In this document: piece after piece, positions 51,001 to 58,399 of the stretch
Position numbering within the stretch: position 1 is the stretch's first letter
Layout of the letters: the number at the start of each line of letters is the position of its first letter
Origin: Streptomyces smaragdinus
GTDB lineage: Bacteria; Actinomycetota; Actinomycetes; Streptomycetales; Streptomycetaceae
Length of the DNA: 64,000 nucleotides
Assembly (NCBI RefSeq): GCF_009604385.1
Contig: NZ_WEGJ01000017.1
Location: 1 to 64,000, forward strand
Reading direction: 5' to 3'
Program-made: the position numbers and the translations under genes
Notes under the pieces: generated by a model
Database searches by the model: none
The model's input: the letters and a program-made list of their open reading frames with translations, nothing else
Told to the model about the DNA's origin: nothing

Positions 51001-52344
51001 GACCCCGGCTCCGGACCGGCGCGGCACATCTACGACGAGGCGAACATGCTCCTCGACCGGACCGTGCCGGCCGGCAGCAGGATCCGGCTGCAGAAGGACG
51101 CGGCGAACGACACCACGTACGCCGTCGACTTCGTCGACCTCGAGCAGGCCACCGCGCTGCCCAACCCCGACCCCGCGCGCTACGCCGTGCCCGCCGGGTT
51201 CGCGCAGCAGGACGTGCAGAACGCCCTCGACCGGGTGCGGATGGACACCACCGGAACGCTGATCGGTGTCTATCTGCCCGCCGGGAACTACGAGACGTCG
51301 AGCAAGTTCCAGGTGTACGGCAAGGCCGTCAAGGTCACCGGGGCCGGGCCGTGGTTCACCCGCTTCCACGCGCCGACGTCGCAGACCAACACCGACATCG
51401 GCTTCCGGGCCGAGAACAGCGCGGCCGGCTCGTCGTTCGCGAACTTCGCCTACTTCGGCAACTACACCTCGCGGATCGACGGCCCCGGCAAGGTCTTCGA
51501 CTTCTCCAACCTCGCCGACATCACCATCGACGACATCTGGACCGAGCACATGGTGTGCCTGTACTGGGGCGCCAACACCGACCGGATGGACATCAAGAAC
51601 TCCCGGATCCGCAACATGTTCGCCGACGGCGTCAACATGACCAACGGCTCCACCGACAACCACGTCCACAACAACGACGCACGGGCCACCGGCGACGACA
51701 GCTTCGCGCTGTTCTCCGCCATCGACGCGGGAGGCGCCGACGAGAAGAACAACCTCTACGAGAACCTCACCACCACGCTGACCTGGCGGGCGGCGGGGCT
51801 GGCCGTCTACGGCGGCTTCGACAACACCTTCCGCAACATCCATATCGCGGACACGCTGGTCTACTCCGGGATCACCATCAGCTCCCTGGACTTCGGCTAT
51901 CCGATGAACGGCTTCGGGACGACACCGACGAACTTCGAGAACATCTCGATCGTCCGGTGCGGCGGCCACTTCTGGGGCGCGCAGACGTTCCCCGGGATCT
52001 GGCTGTTCTCCGCCTCGAAGGTGTTCCAGGGGATCCGGATCACCGACGTGGACATCGTCGACCCGACGTACAGCGGGGTCATGTTCCAGACCCAGTACAT
52101 CGGCGGCCAGCCGGTGAACCCGGTCAAGGACACGATCCTGCGGGACGTCACGATCACCGGGGCGCGCAAGTCCGGTGACGCGTACGACGCCAAGTCCGGC
52201 TTCGGCGTCTGGGCGAACGAGCTGCCCGAGCCGGGGCAGGGCCCGGCGGTGGGCGAGGCGACGTTCTACAACCTGCGGCTGAACGGCAACGCGGTGGACG
52301 TCAGGAACACCACGTCCACGTTCAGGATCAACCTCAACCCGTAG
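48058..52344 (+). CDS. Secreted GH87-type alpha-1,3-glucanase (mycodextranase)
   Basis: 1428-residue exoenzyme. The signal peptide (1-32) ends in ASAA. Domains in order: two discoidin/F5-8C modules (~35-170, 172-310; AAGRPATASSSHAEYGAGNI), two nearly identical fibronectin type III domains (313-405, 406-498), a third discoidin-like module (~500-640), two CARDB-type domains (~645-865), a CBM35/CBM6-like module (~876-1030, YEAEDGVTGGGAQVIGP), and a C-terminal right-handed beta-helix (~1045-1428). The last matches GH87: NYETSSKFQVYGKAVKVTGA, TEHMVCLYWGANTDRMDIKN, FADGVN and ARATGDDSFALFSAID, where the catalytic Asp residues sit. It would attack alpha-1,3-glucan of fungal walls or mutan. It has no clear SD (ACCCCCAC before the ATG). 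Confidence 0.82.
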   Translation: MRPSRGRWRTLVAALAAVLLGYGLPAHSASAAGGPNLAAGRPATASSSHAEYGAGNITDGNQGTYWQGADGTFPQWVQTDLGAATRIDEVVLKLPASWEARSQTVAVQGSADGTSFTTLSAAASRSFAPGSANTVTVGFAAAQTRFVRIQITANTGWAAAQLSELEVHGVSSASGNLALGKTLTASGQSQTYVPANANDGNRATYWESANNAFPQWIRADLGASVAVNRVVLKLPAGWESRTQTLKLQGSADGSNFSDLTASQGQVFNAANDQTVSITFDSTTTRYVRVWVTANTGWPAAQLSEVEIYGPDTGDTQAPTAPAGLAFTEPAGGQIRLTWQASTDNTGVTGYDVYANGELRTSVAGNVLTYTDTQPASATVTYYVRAKDAAGNQSGNSNTVTRQGSTGDTQAPTAPAGLAFTEPAAGQIRLTWQASTDNTGVTGYDVYANGELRTSVAGNVLTYTDTQPASATVTYYVRAMDAAGNESATSNTVTRTGTGSGANLAVGKPIEASSTVHTFVAANANDDSTSTYWEGAGGAYPNTLTVKLGANADVGSVVVRLNPDSAWGPRTQTFQVLGREQGASGFTSLVASRDYAFAPGSGNQVSIPVGARVADVQLKFTANTGAPAGQVAELQVLGTPAPNPDLQVTGITATPASPVETDAITLSATVRNTGTAASAATDVTFRLGGTKAGTASVGALAAGASATVTGSIGTREAGSYLPGAEVDETNKVIEQNEGNNTYTGTTPLVVRPVDSSDLVAAPVSWSPTAAAAGDTITFRVAIRNQGTVASASGAHGITLTVRDASGNAIRTLTGSYSGTIAAGATTDPVTLGTWTAANGKYTVRTVLDPDANELAVKRANNTSELPLFVGRGASMPYDTYEAEDGVTGGGAQVIGPNRTVGDLAGEASGRKAVTLNGAGQYVEFTTKAQTNTLVARISIPDAAGGGGRNSTLNVYVDGVFHKALSVTSKYAWLYGAEAGPGNDPGSGPARHIYDEANMLLDRTVPAGSRIRLQKDAANDTTYAVDFVDLEQATALPNPDPARYAVPAGFAQQDVQNALDRVRMDTTGTLIGVYLPAGNYETSSKFQVYGKAVKVTGAGPWFTRFHAPTSQTNTDIGFRAENSAAGSSFANFAYFGNYTSRIDGPGKVFDFSNLADITIDDIWTEHMVCLYWGANTDRMDIKNSRIRNMFADGVNMTNGSTDNHVHNNDARATGDDSFALFSAIDAGGADEKNNLYENLTTTLTWRAAGLAVYGGFDNTFRNIHIADTLVYSGITISSLDFGYPMNGFGTTPTNFENISIVRCGGHFWGAQTFPGIWLFSASKVFQGIRITDVDIVDPTYSGVMFQTQYIGGQPVNPVKDTILRDVTITGARKSGDAYDAKSGFGVWANELPEPGQGPAVGEATFYNLRLNGNAVDVRNTTSTFRINLNP
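48994..49551 (+). repeat. 279-bp tandem duplication (FN3 domains)
   Basis: Bases 48994-49272 and 49273-49551 are nearly identical in-frame copies of 93 codons, each one fibronectin type III domain starting at DTQAPTAPAGLAF. The copies differ at a handful of sites, mostly near the end. Confidence 0.8.
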
Positions 52345-52359
52345 GAACCGAAGGGGGGA

Positions 52360-52389
52360 GGCGCCGTCCGGATCCGTCCGGGCGGCGCC
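52360..52389. terminator. Bidirectional terminator
   Basis: GGCGCCGTCCGGA (52360-52372) pairs with 52377-52389 (13 bp, one G.U) around TCCG, between convergent stops 49 bases apart. Confidence 0.75.
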
Positions 52390-52393
52390 CCGC

Positions 52394-53125
52394 TCACTCC
52401 CGGGGCGCCACGATCCCGGCCCGGCGGGCGTCCGCCAGCCACTGCGGGAACTCGGCCAGCAGCTTGTCGTACATCCGGGCGTCGGACACCTTGCGCGGGT
52501 CCTTCCCGGCACCGAAGAAGCCGGCGTTGTCCACCGGGCGGCGCTTGGGCACGGCGAGGTCGTCGAGCTTGTGCAGGAACCGGAACTCGTTGTCCGCCGG
52601 ATCGCCGAAGCCGATGAACTGCCAGAACAGCGGCAGATGCGCGGCCTTGCAGAGAAACTTCTCGGCGGCGCCCTTGTTGCTCGGCCCGCCGTCCGTCTGG
52701 AAGATCACCAGGGCGGGGGAGCGCGGCGCCCGCGCCAGATGCAGGTCCAGGACCGCGTCCATGCCCCAGTGGTAGTTCGTCCGCCCCATGTGCCCGAGCG
52801 CGTCGTGCATCTCCTGGATCCGGCCGGTGTAGCCGTCCAGGCTCACCTCGCCCGTGCCGTCGACGTCGGTGGAGAAGAAGACGACCGGGACCCGGCCGTC
52901 GTCGTCGAGATGGGCGGCCAGCCCCAGCACCTGCTCGGCGAGATGCTGCACCGTGCCGTCCCGGTAGAACGGGCGCATCGAGCCGGAGCGGTCCAGCACC
53001 AGATAGACCGCCGCCCGCTCACCGGCCAGCTTGCGCTTCGACAGGCTGTGCCCGGCCTTCTTGTAGAGGCTGACCAGCGACGGAGCGCTGGACTCGACCT
53101 TCGTGAGACTGATCGCGGATGTCAT
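52394..53125 (-). CDS. von Willebrand A (TerF-like) protein
   Basis: 243 residues. A vWA fold carries the MIDAS motif DRSGSM near residue 45 (AVYLVLDRSGSMRPFYRDGT), the downstream Thr in MGRTNYHW and the Asp in VIFQTDGGPSNK. The C-terminal WQFIGFGD...FLHKLDDL segment matches the TerF/TerY-like vWA group associated with tellurite-resistance-type stress systems, although no terD/terZ genes are close by. Cytosolic metal-dependent binding protein. It lies 21 bases downstream of a 5'-3' exonuclease gene on the same strand, probably one operon. Confidence 0.85.
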   Translation of the reverse strand: MTSAISLTKVESSAPSLVSLYKKAGHSLSKRKLAGERAAVYLVLDRSGSMRPFYRDGTVQHLAEQVLGLAAHLDDDGRVPVVFFSTDVDGTGEVSLDGYTGRIQEMHDALGHMGRTNYHWGMDAVLDLHLARAPRSPALVIFQTDGGPSNKGAAEKFLCKAAHLPLFWQFIGFGDPADNEFRFLHKLDDLAVPKRRPVDNAGFFGAGKDPRKVSDARMYDKLLAEFPQWLADARRAGIVAPRE

Positions 53126-53146
53126 GGAATCCCCCCGGGTGCGGTG

Positions 53147-54088
53147 TCAGGCCCGGGCCCGCAGGACCTCGAGGACCCGGTTCAGCGAACTGCGCAGCCC
53201 CCACCGCTCCGACAGCTCCAGCAGCCGCTCCGGCTGCGCGGGCGCGGCCGGCAGCGCCGGATCGAACGCCGGCAGCGGTACGTCCCCGGCCACCCGGACC
53301 ACGGTGGGCGCCACCGCGACGTACGGCCGCGACGCGTCGAGCTTCCTGCGCTGCGACGGCGACAGGCCCGACGCCGGATCGTCCACCGCGGCCATGATCC
53401 CGGCCAGGTCGCCGTACGCGGCGATGAGCTTCGCCGCGGTCTTCTCGCCGATGCCGGGGACGCCCGGGAGGCCGTCGCTGGGGTCGCCGCGCAGCAGCGC
53501 CAGATCCACGTACCCGGGGCCGTCCACGCCGTACTTCTCGCGCAGCGCCGCCTCGTCCATCAGCGTGGCATTGCCCACGCCCCGCACCGGATAGATCACC
53601 CGGACGCCGCGGGCGTCGTCGATGAGCTGGAAGAGGTCGCGGTCGCCCGTGACGATGTCCACCGGGCCCTTCGCGTGTCCGGTCAGCGTCCCGATCACGT
53701 CGTCCGCCTCGTACGGCGCCACGCCGACGCGGGCGATGCCCAGGGCGTCCAGCACCTCCTCGATCACCGGGACCTGGGGCGACAGGGTGTCGGGCACCTC
53801 CTCCACGTCCGGCTCGGTGTCCCCCGGGTGCTCCTCGAGCACCCGGTGCGCCTTGTACGACGGGATGAGGTCCACCCGCCACTGCGGGCGCCAGTCCGCG
53901 TCCATACAGGCCACCAGGTCGTCCGGGCCGTGGTCCTGGACCAGCCGGGCGATGAAGTCGAGCAGACCCCGGACGGCGTTCACCGGAGTGCCGTCCGGGG
54001 CCCTGACCGACTCCGGCACGCCGAAGTAGGCGCGGAAGTACAGACTCGCGGTGTCGAGGAGCATCAGGCGTCGGGTCACACCCCGCAT
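53147..54088 (-). CDS. Stand-alone 5'-3' exonuclease (PolA N-terminal-domain type)
   Basis: 313-residue flap/5' nuclease related to the N-terminal domain of DNA polymerase I but without polymerase. Acidic metal-site residues appear in LLDTASLYFRAYFGVPES, ACMDADWRPQWR, APYEADDVIGTLTGHAKGPV (EADD), IVTGDRDLFQLID and LLRGDPSDGLPGVPGIGEKT, the last being the helix-hairpin-helix DNA-binding motif. It would remove RNA primers or flaps. Possible starts are ATG 54088 or GTG 54079. It heads a two-gene unit with the vWA protein. Confidence 0.9.
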   Translation of the reverse strand: MRGVTRRLMLLDTASLYFRAYFGVPESVRAPDGTPVNAVRGLLDFIARLVQDHGPDDLVACMDADWRPQWRVDLIPSYKAHRVLEEHPGDTEPDVEEVPDTLSPQVPVIEEVLDALGIARVGVAPYEADDVIGTLTGHAKGPVDIVTGDRDLFQLIDDARGVRVIYPVRGVGNATLMDEAALREKYGVDGPGYVDLALLRGDPSDGLPGVPGIGEKTAAKLIAAYGDLAGIMAAVDDPASGLSPSQRRKLDASRPYVAVAPTVVRVAGDVPLPAFDPALPAAPAQPERLLELSERWGLRSSLNRVLEVLRARA

Positions 54089-54108
54089 GATGCCCTACGG
54101 CTGTGACA

Positions 54109-54142
54109 GCGGGCCGGACGACGGTGAAGCCGCCCGGCCCGC
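54109..54142 (-). terminator. Terminator after pectate lyase gene
   Basis: A perfect 9-bp stem (GCGGGCCGG with CCGGCCCGC), four bases past the minus-strand stop at 54147. Confidence 0.65.
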
Positions 54143-54146
54143 GCCG

Positions 54147-55712
54147 TCAGCCGCTGATCTTCCCCGTGCCGGCGCCCGCGTTCACGGAGGCCTTCACCGT
54201 GCCCGACGACTCGGCGGTGAACGCGTAGGGGATTGACCCCACGCTGCCGCTCGTCAGGACGGGTCCCGAGTTGACCAGGGTGTTGTTACGGGCCACCAGG
54301 CTCCCGCCGTCGGAGTCGCCCTCGGACAGATGGGTGGGCTCGGCGATGTTCTCGAAGTAGTTCCCCTCGACGAGCACGCCCGCGCCCATGGTGGTGGCGA
54401 CGCCGTAGCTGTAGTCCTCCGGGCCGCCGCCCATCGTGTAGTAGTTGTTGTAGACGTGCACCGGGTTCGCGAACCGCACCCGCGGGTTGCGCTGGTAGCA
54501 GTTGCTGAACTTGTTGTGGTGGTACGTCACCCGCAGATGGCCCCGGTCCTCCGACGCGTTGGAGTCGCTGTGGCCGACGAGCGAGCACTTGTAGTGGTCG
54601 TGCAGCACGTTCCACGACACGGTGATGTAGTCCGCCCCGTGGGTCATGTCGAGCAGACCGTCGTAGTAGTCGAGGTCGTGGCTCAGATCGCTGGAGAGAT
54701 CGTTGTGGTCCAGCCACAGATGGGTCGCGCCGTCGATGTGGATCGCGTCGCCGTTGCCGTTGCCGGCCCGGACGTTCGAGATCTTCATGTTGCGCACGAC
54801 GACGTTGTCGACGTCCTTCATGCCCAGACCGCAGCCGTTCAGCCCGGACGAGGAGCCGACGCCGATCACCGTCTTGTCGGACGAGACCCGCACGCCCACG
54901 GAGCAGCTGAAGTTGCCGTTCACCCGGACCGTCAGCCGGCCGTCCTGGGCGACCGCGTCGGTGAGCGCCGCCAGCGAGGTGACCGTCACGGTCGGGCCGC
55001 CGGAGCCGCCGGTGGTGCCGCCGCCCTGGGTGGCCCAGCCGGCGAGGCTGGTGTCCGGGACGGGCGGGGTGCCGGGGTCGGGGTCCGTGGGATCCGGGTC
55101 GGGCTCGGTGGGGTCGGGGTCGCCGGTGGGCGGCGTGCCGTCGGAGCCGGTGAGGGTCCACTGCTTGGTGGCGACGCTGTCGCAGGAGTTCGTCTGGACG
55201 AGGGCGCCGGCGGCGGTGGAGTTGTCCTTGGTGTTCATGCACTTGCCGCCGTTGCCGTTGACCAGGCGGTAGTTGCTGCCGCTCGCGGTCGGCGTCCAGG
55301 TCTGGGTGGCCGAGCCGTTGCAGGTCTGCTGCTCGATGACCTTGCCGGCGCTGGTGGAGGCGTCGCGGACGCCGACGCACAGCCCGCTGCTCACGGAGCG
55401 GACGGTGAACCCGCCGCCGGCGGCGGTCAGCGTCCATTTCTGGGTGGTGGCGCCGTTGCAGGCGGCCTGCTGGAGCTGTACGCCGGTGCCGGAGCCGGGC
55501 AGCGTGAGACAGAGTCCGCTGGCGCCGTTGGCGACGGTGTACGTGCCCGCACCGACGGCGGCGTTGGCGGAGGGGACGCCCAGGAGCACCACGAGGGCTC
55601 CGGCGAGCGCCGTGGCGAGGGTGATCGCCAGACCGACGGAACCGCGGCGGCGGGTACGCGGCGACGACCCCCTGTTCTTACCAGGGGCATGACATAAGCT
55701 GGGACTGCGCAT
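54147..55712 (-). CDS. Secreted pectate lyase (PL1) with ricin-type lectin domain
   Basis: 521 residues. A basic N-terminus with RTRRRGS and a hydrophobic run to SANAA is a long signal peptide, possibly Tat-type. A beta-trefoil ricin lectin domain (~50-180) shows three QxW-type repeats (TQKWTL, TQTWTP, TKQWTL). An Asp/Pro-rich linker (GDPDPTEPDPDPTDPDP) follows, then the parallel beta-helix of polysaccharide lyase family 1 (~225-521). Its LWLDHNDLSSDLSHDLDYYD, YHHNKFSNCYQRNPRVRF and VHVYNNYYTMGG carry the calcium ligands and catalytic Arg. It cleaves pectate by beta-elimination. ATG 55712 is fixed by AAGGAGAG. Confidence 0.92.
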   Translation of the reverse strand: MRSPSLCHAPGKNRGSSPRTRRRGSVGLAITLATALAGALVVLLGVPSANAAVGAGTYTVANGASGLCLTLPGSGTGVQLQQAACNGATTQKWTLTAAGGGFTVRSVSSGLCVGVRDASTSAGKVIEQQTCNGSATQTWTPTASGSNYRLVNGNGGKCMNTKDNSTAAGALVQTNSCDSVATKQWTLTGSDGTPPTGDPDPTEPDPDPTDPDPGTPPVPDTSLAGWATQGGGTTGGSGGPTVTVTSLAALTDAVAQDGRLTVRVNGNFSCSVGVRVSSDKTVIGVGSSSGLNGCGLGMKDVDNVVVRNMKISNVRAGNGNGDAIHIDGATHLWLDHNDLSSDLSHDLDYYDGLLDMTHGADYITVSWNVLHDHYKCSLVGHSDSNASEDRGHLRVTYHHNKFSNCYQRNPRVRFANPVHVYNNYYTMGGGPEDYSYGVATTMGAGVLVEGNYFENIAEPTHLSEGDSDGGSLVARNNTLVNSGPVLTSGSVGSIPYAFTAESSGTVKASVNAGAGTGKISG

Positions 55713-56011
55713 GAACGGCTCTCCTTGTGGTCTGCGCGGATCAGGCATGGTCTGCAGACGGGGTCCGGGCGCCGGCCGTCGCGAGTGCCAGCTCGCGGCG
55801 GCCTTTGCGTGGGAGCAACGCGGAGAATACGGCCTTGCTGCGGCGCCTCAGATCTCGTGTATCGCGTCTCGTATATGACATACGGTCAACGTCGCGAAAG
55901 GTAGGAGCTAGGAGTGTTCACGTCAAGAGCCTGAGCGGCGTCCGTTTTTTCGCAAACCTCTGACCTGCGACGCCCCGGAAGAAAGCGTTTGCTCCCTCCG
56001 GTGCACACGAT

Positions 56012-57337
56012 CTACCCCTCGGCGACCGGCGCCGGTTCCGGCTGCGGCGTCCGCGGCGGCGCGATGGGCACCACGGGCGGCATCGGGCCGGGCCCGTCCG
56101 GCGGCGAGGCGCGCAGCCGTCGCTTCAGCCGGTGCCAGAGGGTGGGCAGGAAGGGCAGGACCAGGAAGCCGATGATCGTCCCGGCCAGCGTGGTGAACGA
56201 GATCAGCGGACGCGGGTCGTCGCCCGCGGTGGTGTCCGTGCCGGTGTAGAAGTCGTACCAGATGAAGATGCACTGGAAGACCGTGAGCGAGGTGAGCGCG
56301 ACGATCACCCGGTTGCGCGTCTCGTCCCGCCGGTTGGCGACCCGCTCCCGCCGCAGGTTGAACATCTCGCGCAGCGCCGCCATCCGGTCGCCCAGGGTGC
56401 GGCCCTCCTCGGCGATGCCCCACGCCTGCTCGATGGCCTCCTTGACCTTGTACTCCGTGTTGGAGACATAGCGGGCGCTCTCCCCGAACACCACGCTGCG
56501 GAACGTCGCGTGCCCGGTGAGGTCCAGGATCTCGTCGTACTGCCGGTCGATCTCCTGCTGGGTGTACGGGCCGTCGGTGTCCGCCGTCATCAGCTTGTTC
56601 GCGGCGAGCCGGGTGGCGTCGTCGATGATCAGCCAGTTCTGGGAGGCCAGGATCAGCCCGTTCACCAGATGCCGCAGGGCCGGCTCGGTGGCGTTCGTGA
56701 CGCTGGAGAAGAGATACCCCACCGAGCACGTGGTCTCGCCCAGCTCGCAGGGCACGCCGGCCGCCACGCTCATCGGCACGTTCGGGCCGGGGTCGACCAG
56801 GATCCGGTGCCACCACAGCATCTTGCCGGAGGGCAGCACGCCGAGGTCCTCCGGGCGCAGCTGGACGCAGTCGAGCGGGCCGAGCCGGCGCTTCATCTCC
56901 TCGCACCACTGCCGGATCCGCGCTCCCACGGCCTGCCGGTAGGGCGCCTCCAGGGCGCGCAGACCGTTGCCGCCGTCCGCGGCCTCGAGGTCGAGGTCGA
57001 TGTCGTCCCGGCAGTGCGCCAGGTCGAAGATGACGAAGCCGATGGAGAGGCTGCTGATGTACACCCGGGCGTCGAACTCGTCGCCGAGTTCCGGCAGGGG
57101 AATTCGTACGGTTCCGTCCAGGAGTTCGTTCTCTATCCGCGCCGCGTGCTTGGGCTCCGGGTAGTCGAGGATGATTTCCCCGTCCCCCGTGATCTCGTCA
57201 CGGCCGTCCGGCCCCTGCTCCACGAGGCCGGGGAAACACGCTCTGAGCGGGGCGAGTACGGTCTCCCGCTGCTCGATCAGCCCGCCCAGCGAAAAGTCCA
57301 GCGGCAGTGAGAATGTGACTACCGTACAAATACGCAC
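56012..57337 (-). CDS. Membrane protein of unknown function, two C-terminal helices
   Basis: 441 residues. A soluble N-terminal domain (~1-300) starts MRICTVVTFSLPLDF and contains no recognised catalytic motif. A charged helical stretch (~305-340, EMFNLRRERVANRRDETRNR) leads to two closely spaced transmembrane helices (~343-365 VALTSLTVFQCIFIWYDFY, ~380-402 FTTLAGTIIGFLVLPFLPTL), then a Pro-rich tail. The plan, a large cytosolic domain, long helix and C-terminal helix pair, recalls CorA-like channels, but the GMN signature is absent. GTG 57337 has GGGGGATAAACG upstream. Divergent from the EamA gene. Function not assigned. Confidence 0.7.
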   Translation of the reverse strand: MRICTVVTFSLPLDFSLGGLIEQRETVLAPLRACFPGLVEQGPDGRDEITGDGEIILDYPEPKHAARIENELLDGTVRIPLPELGDEFDARVYISSLSIGFVIFDLAHCRDDIDLDLEAADGGNGLRALEAPYRQAVGARIRQWCEEMKRRLGPLDCVQLRPEDLGVLPSGKMLWWHRILVDPGPNVPMSVAAGVPCELGETTCSVGYLFSSVTNATEPALRHLVNGLILASQNWLIIDDATRLAANKLMTADTDGPYTQQEIDRQYDEILDLTGHATFRSVVFGESARYVSNTEYKVKEAIEQAWGIAEEGRTLGDRMAALREMFNLRRERVANRRDETRNRVIVALTSLTVFQCIFIWYDFYTGTDTTAGDDPRPLISFTTLAGTIIGFLVLPFLPTLWHRLKRRLRASPPDGPGPMPPVVPIAPPRTPQPEPAPVAEG

Positions 57338-57382
57338 CGTTTATCCCCCGCGTTCCCTGGACAGATCTTGCCCCAGGCGGAT

Positions 57383-58336
57383 ATGACCGTAGGCACTGGA
57401 GATCATCGGGGCAACAGCCTATTCAGCCAAGGAGGTTGGGCGCTGTACGGGGTAACGGAACCAAGCTCTGTCGTCCGGGGGGTGACCCTCGTCAGCCTGT
57501 CGGCCGCCGGCTTCGGCCTGCTGCCGCTGCTCGCGATCTGGGGGGCCGACTCCGGACTCGGCGTACTGACCCTGCTGACGCTGCGGTTCATCCTGACCGC
57601 GCTGGTGCTGCCGCTGCTCACCCAGGGGGATCCCCTGCCGCGGCCGACCGGGCGGCAGTTCGCCGCGCTGGCGCTGCTCGGGTTCCTCTTCGCCGTGCAG
57701 TCGGTGCTCTATCTGCTGGCGCTGGAGCACATCTCGCCGGGGCTGGCCGTCCTGATCCACTATCTGTACCCGGTGTTCGTCCTGGTGCTCTCCGCGACGC
57801 TGCGGCACGACCGGACGGCGACCCGGATCATCCCCTCCCTCGCCGTCGCGCTGATCGGTCTGGGGCTGACCGTCGGGCCGCCCGGCTCCTTCGCCGGGCC
57901 GGGTGTGCTGTACGCGCTGGCCTGTTCGGTCGTCTACGCGGTGTACGTCGTCGTCGGCACCCGGATCTCGCCGGCCGTGCCGCCGCGGCAGCTCACGCAG
58001 TGGGTGGTGGTGTTCGCGGCCGTGTCGCTGGCTCTGGTGGCGGTGCCCACCGGGCGGTTCGCCATGGACTTCGAGCCGGCCGGCTGGGCGGTGATCGCGG
58101 CCATCGCGATCCTGTCGACCGCCATGCCGATCGCCCTGTTCTTCGCCGGTTCGGCGACGCTGGGCGCGACCCGGGCCTCGATCATCAGCATGGCGGAGCC
58201 CGTGGTGGGCGTGCTGACCGCCTGGGTGGCGCTCGGTGTGGGGCTCAGCACGCTCCAGCTGTTCGGCGGAACGATTCTGCTCGTGGGCGCCGCGATGAGC
58301 GTCCGGGTGCCGGCGTCGCCGCTGCGTTCCGAGTGA
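57383..58336 (+). CDS. EamA/DMT-family permease
   Basis: About 317 residues from ATG 57383, with ten predicted transmembrane helices and the internal EamA duplication (SAAGFGLLPLLAIWGADSGL ... LYALACSVVYAVYVVVGTRI). FLFAVQSVLYLLALEHISPG with LIHYLYPVFVLVLSATLR, and ATLGATRASIISMAEPVVGV, are the two family signatures. It exports or imports small metabolites; the substrate is unknown. The start is uncertain: the only strong ribosome site, AAGGAGG at 57429-57435, precedes the in-frame CTG 57443 by seven bases, so the true start may be that CTG or GTG 57482. Divergent from the unknown membrane protein gene. Confidence 0.85.
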   Translation: MTVGTGDHRGNSLFSQGGWALYGVTEPSSVVRGVTLVSLSAAGFGLLPLLAIWGADSGLGVLTLLTLRFILTALVLPLLTQGDPLPRPTGRQFAALALLGFLFAVQSVLYLLALEHISPGLAVLIHYLYPVFVLVLSATLRHDRTATRIIPSLAVALIGLGLTVGPPGSFAGPGVLYALACSVVYAVYVVVGTRISPAVPPRQLTQWVVVFAAVSLALVAVPTGRFAMDFEPAGWAVIAAIAILSTAMPIALFFAGSATLGATRASIISMAEPVVGVLTAWVALGVGLSTLQLFGGTILLVGAAMSVRVPASPLRSE

Positions 58337-58399
58337 GTGACGGGCGGGTCACGGGGCCCGGTTAATCGGGTGCGGGCGCGGGGTGGTTGCTCGTACTGT

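Noticed and set aside
48067..52512. Very long antisense open frame opposite the glucanase gene
   Set aside because: High-GC DNA leaves stop-free antisense frames. The sense frame has a signal peptide and known domains; the antisense product is low-complexity Gly/Val/Arg-rich.
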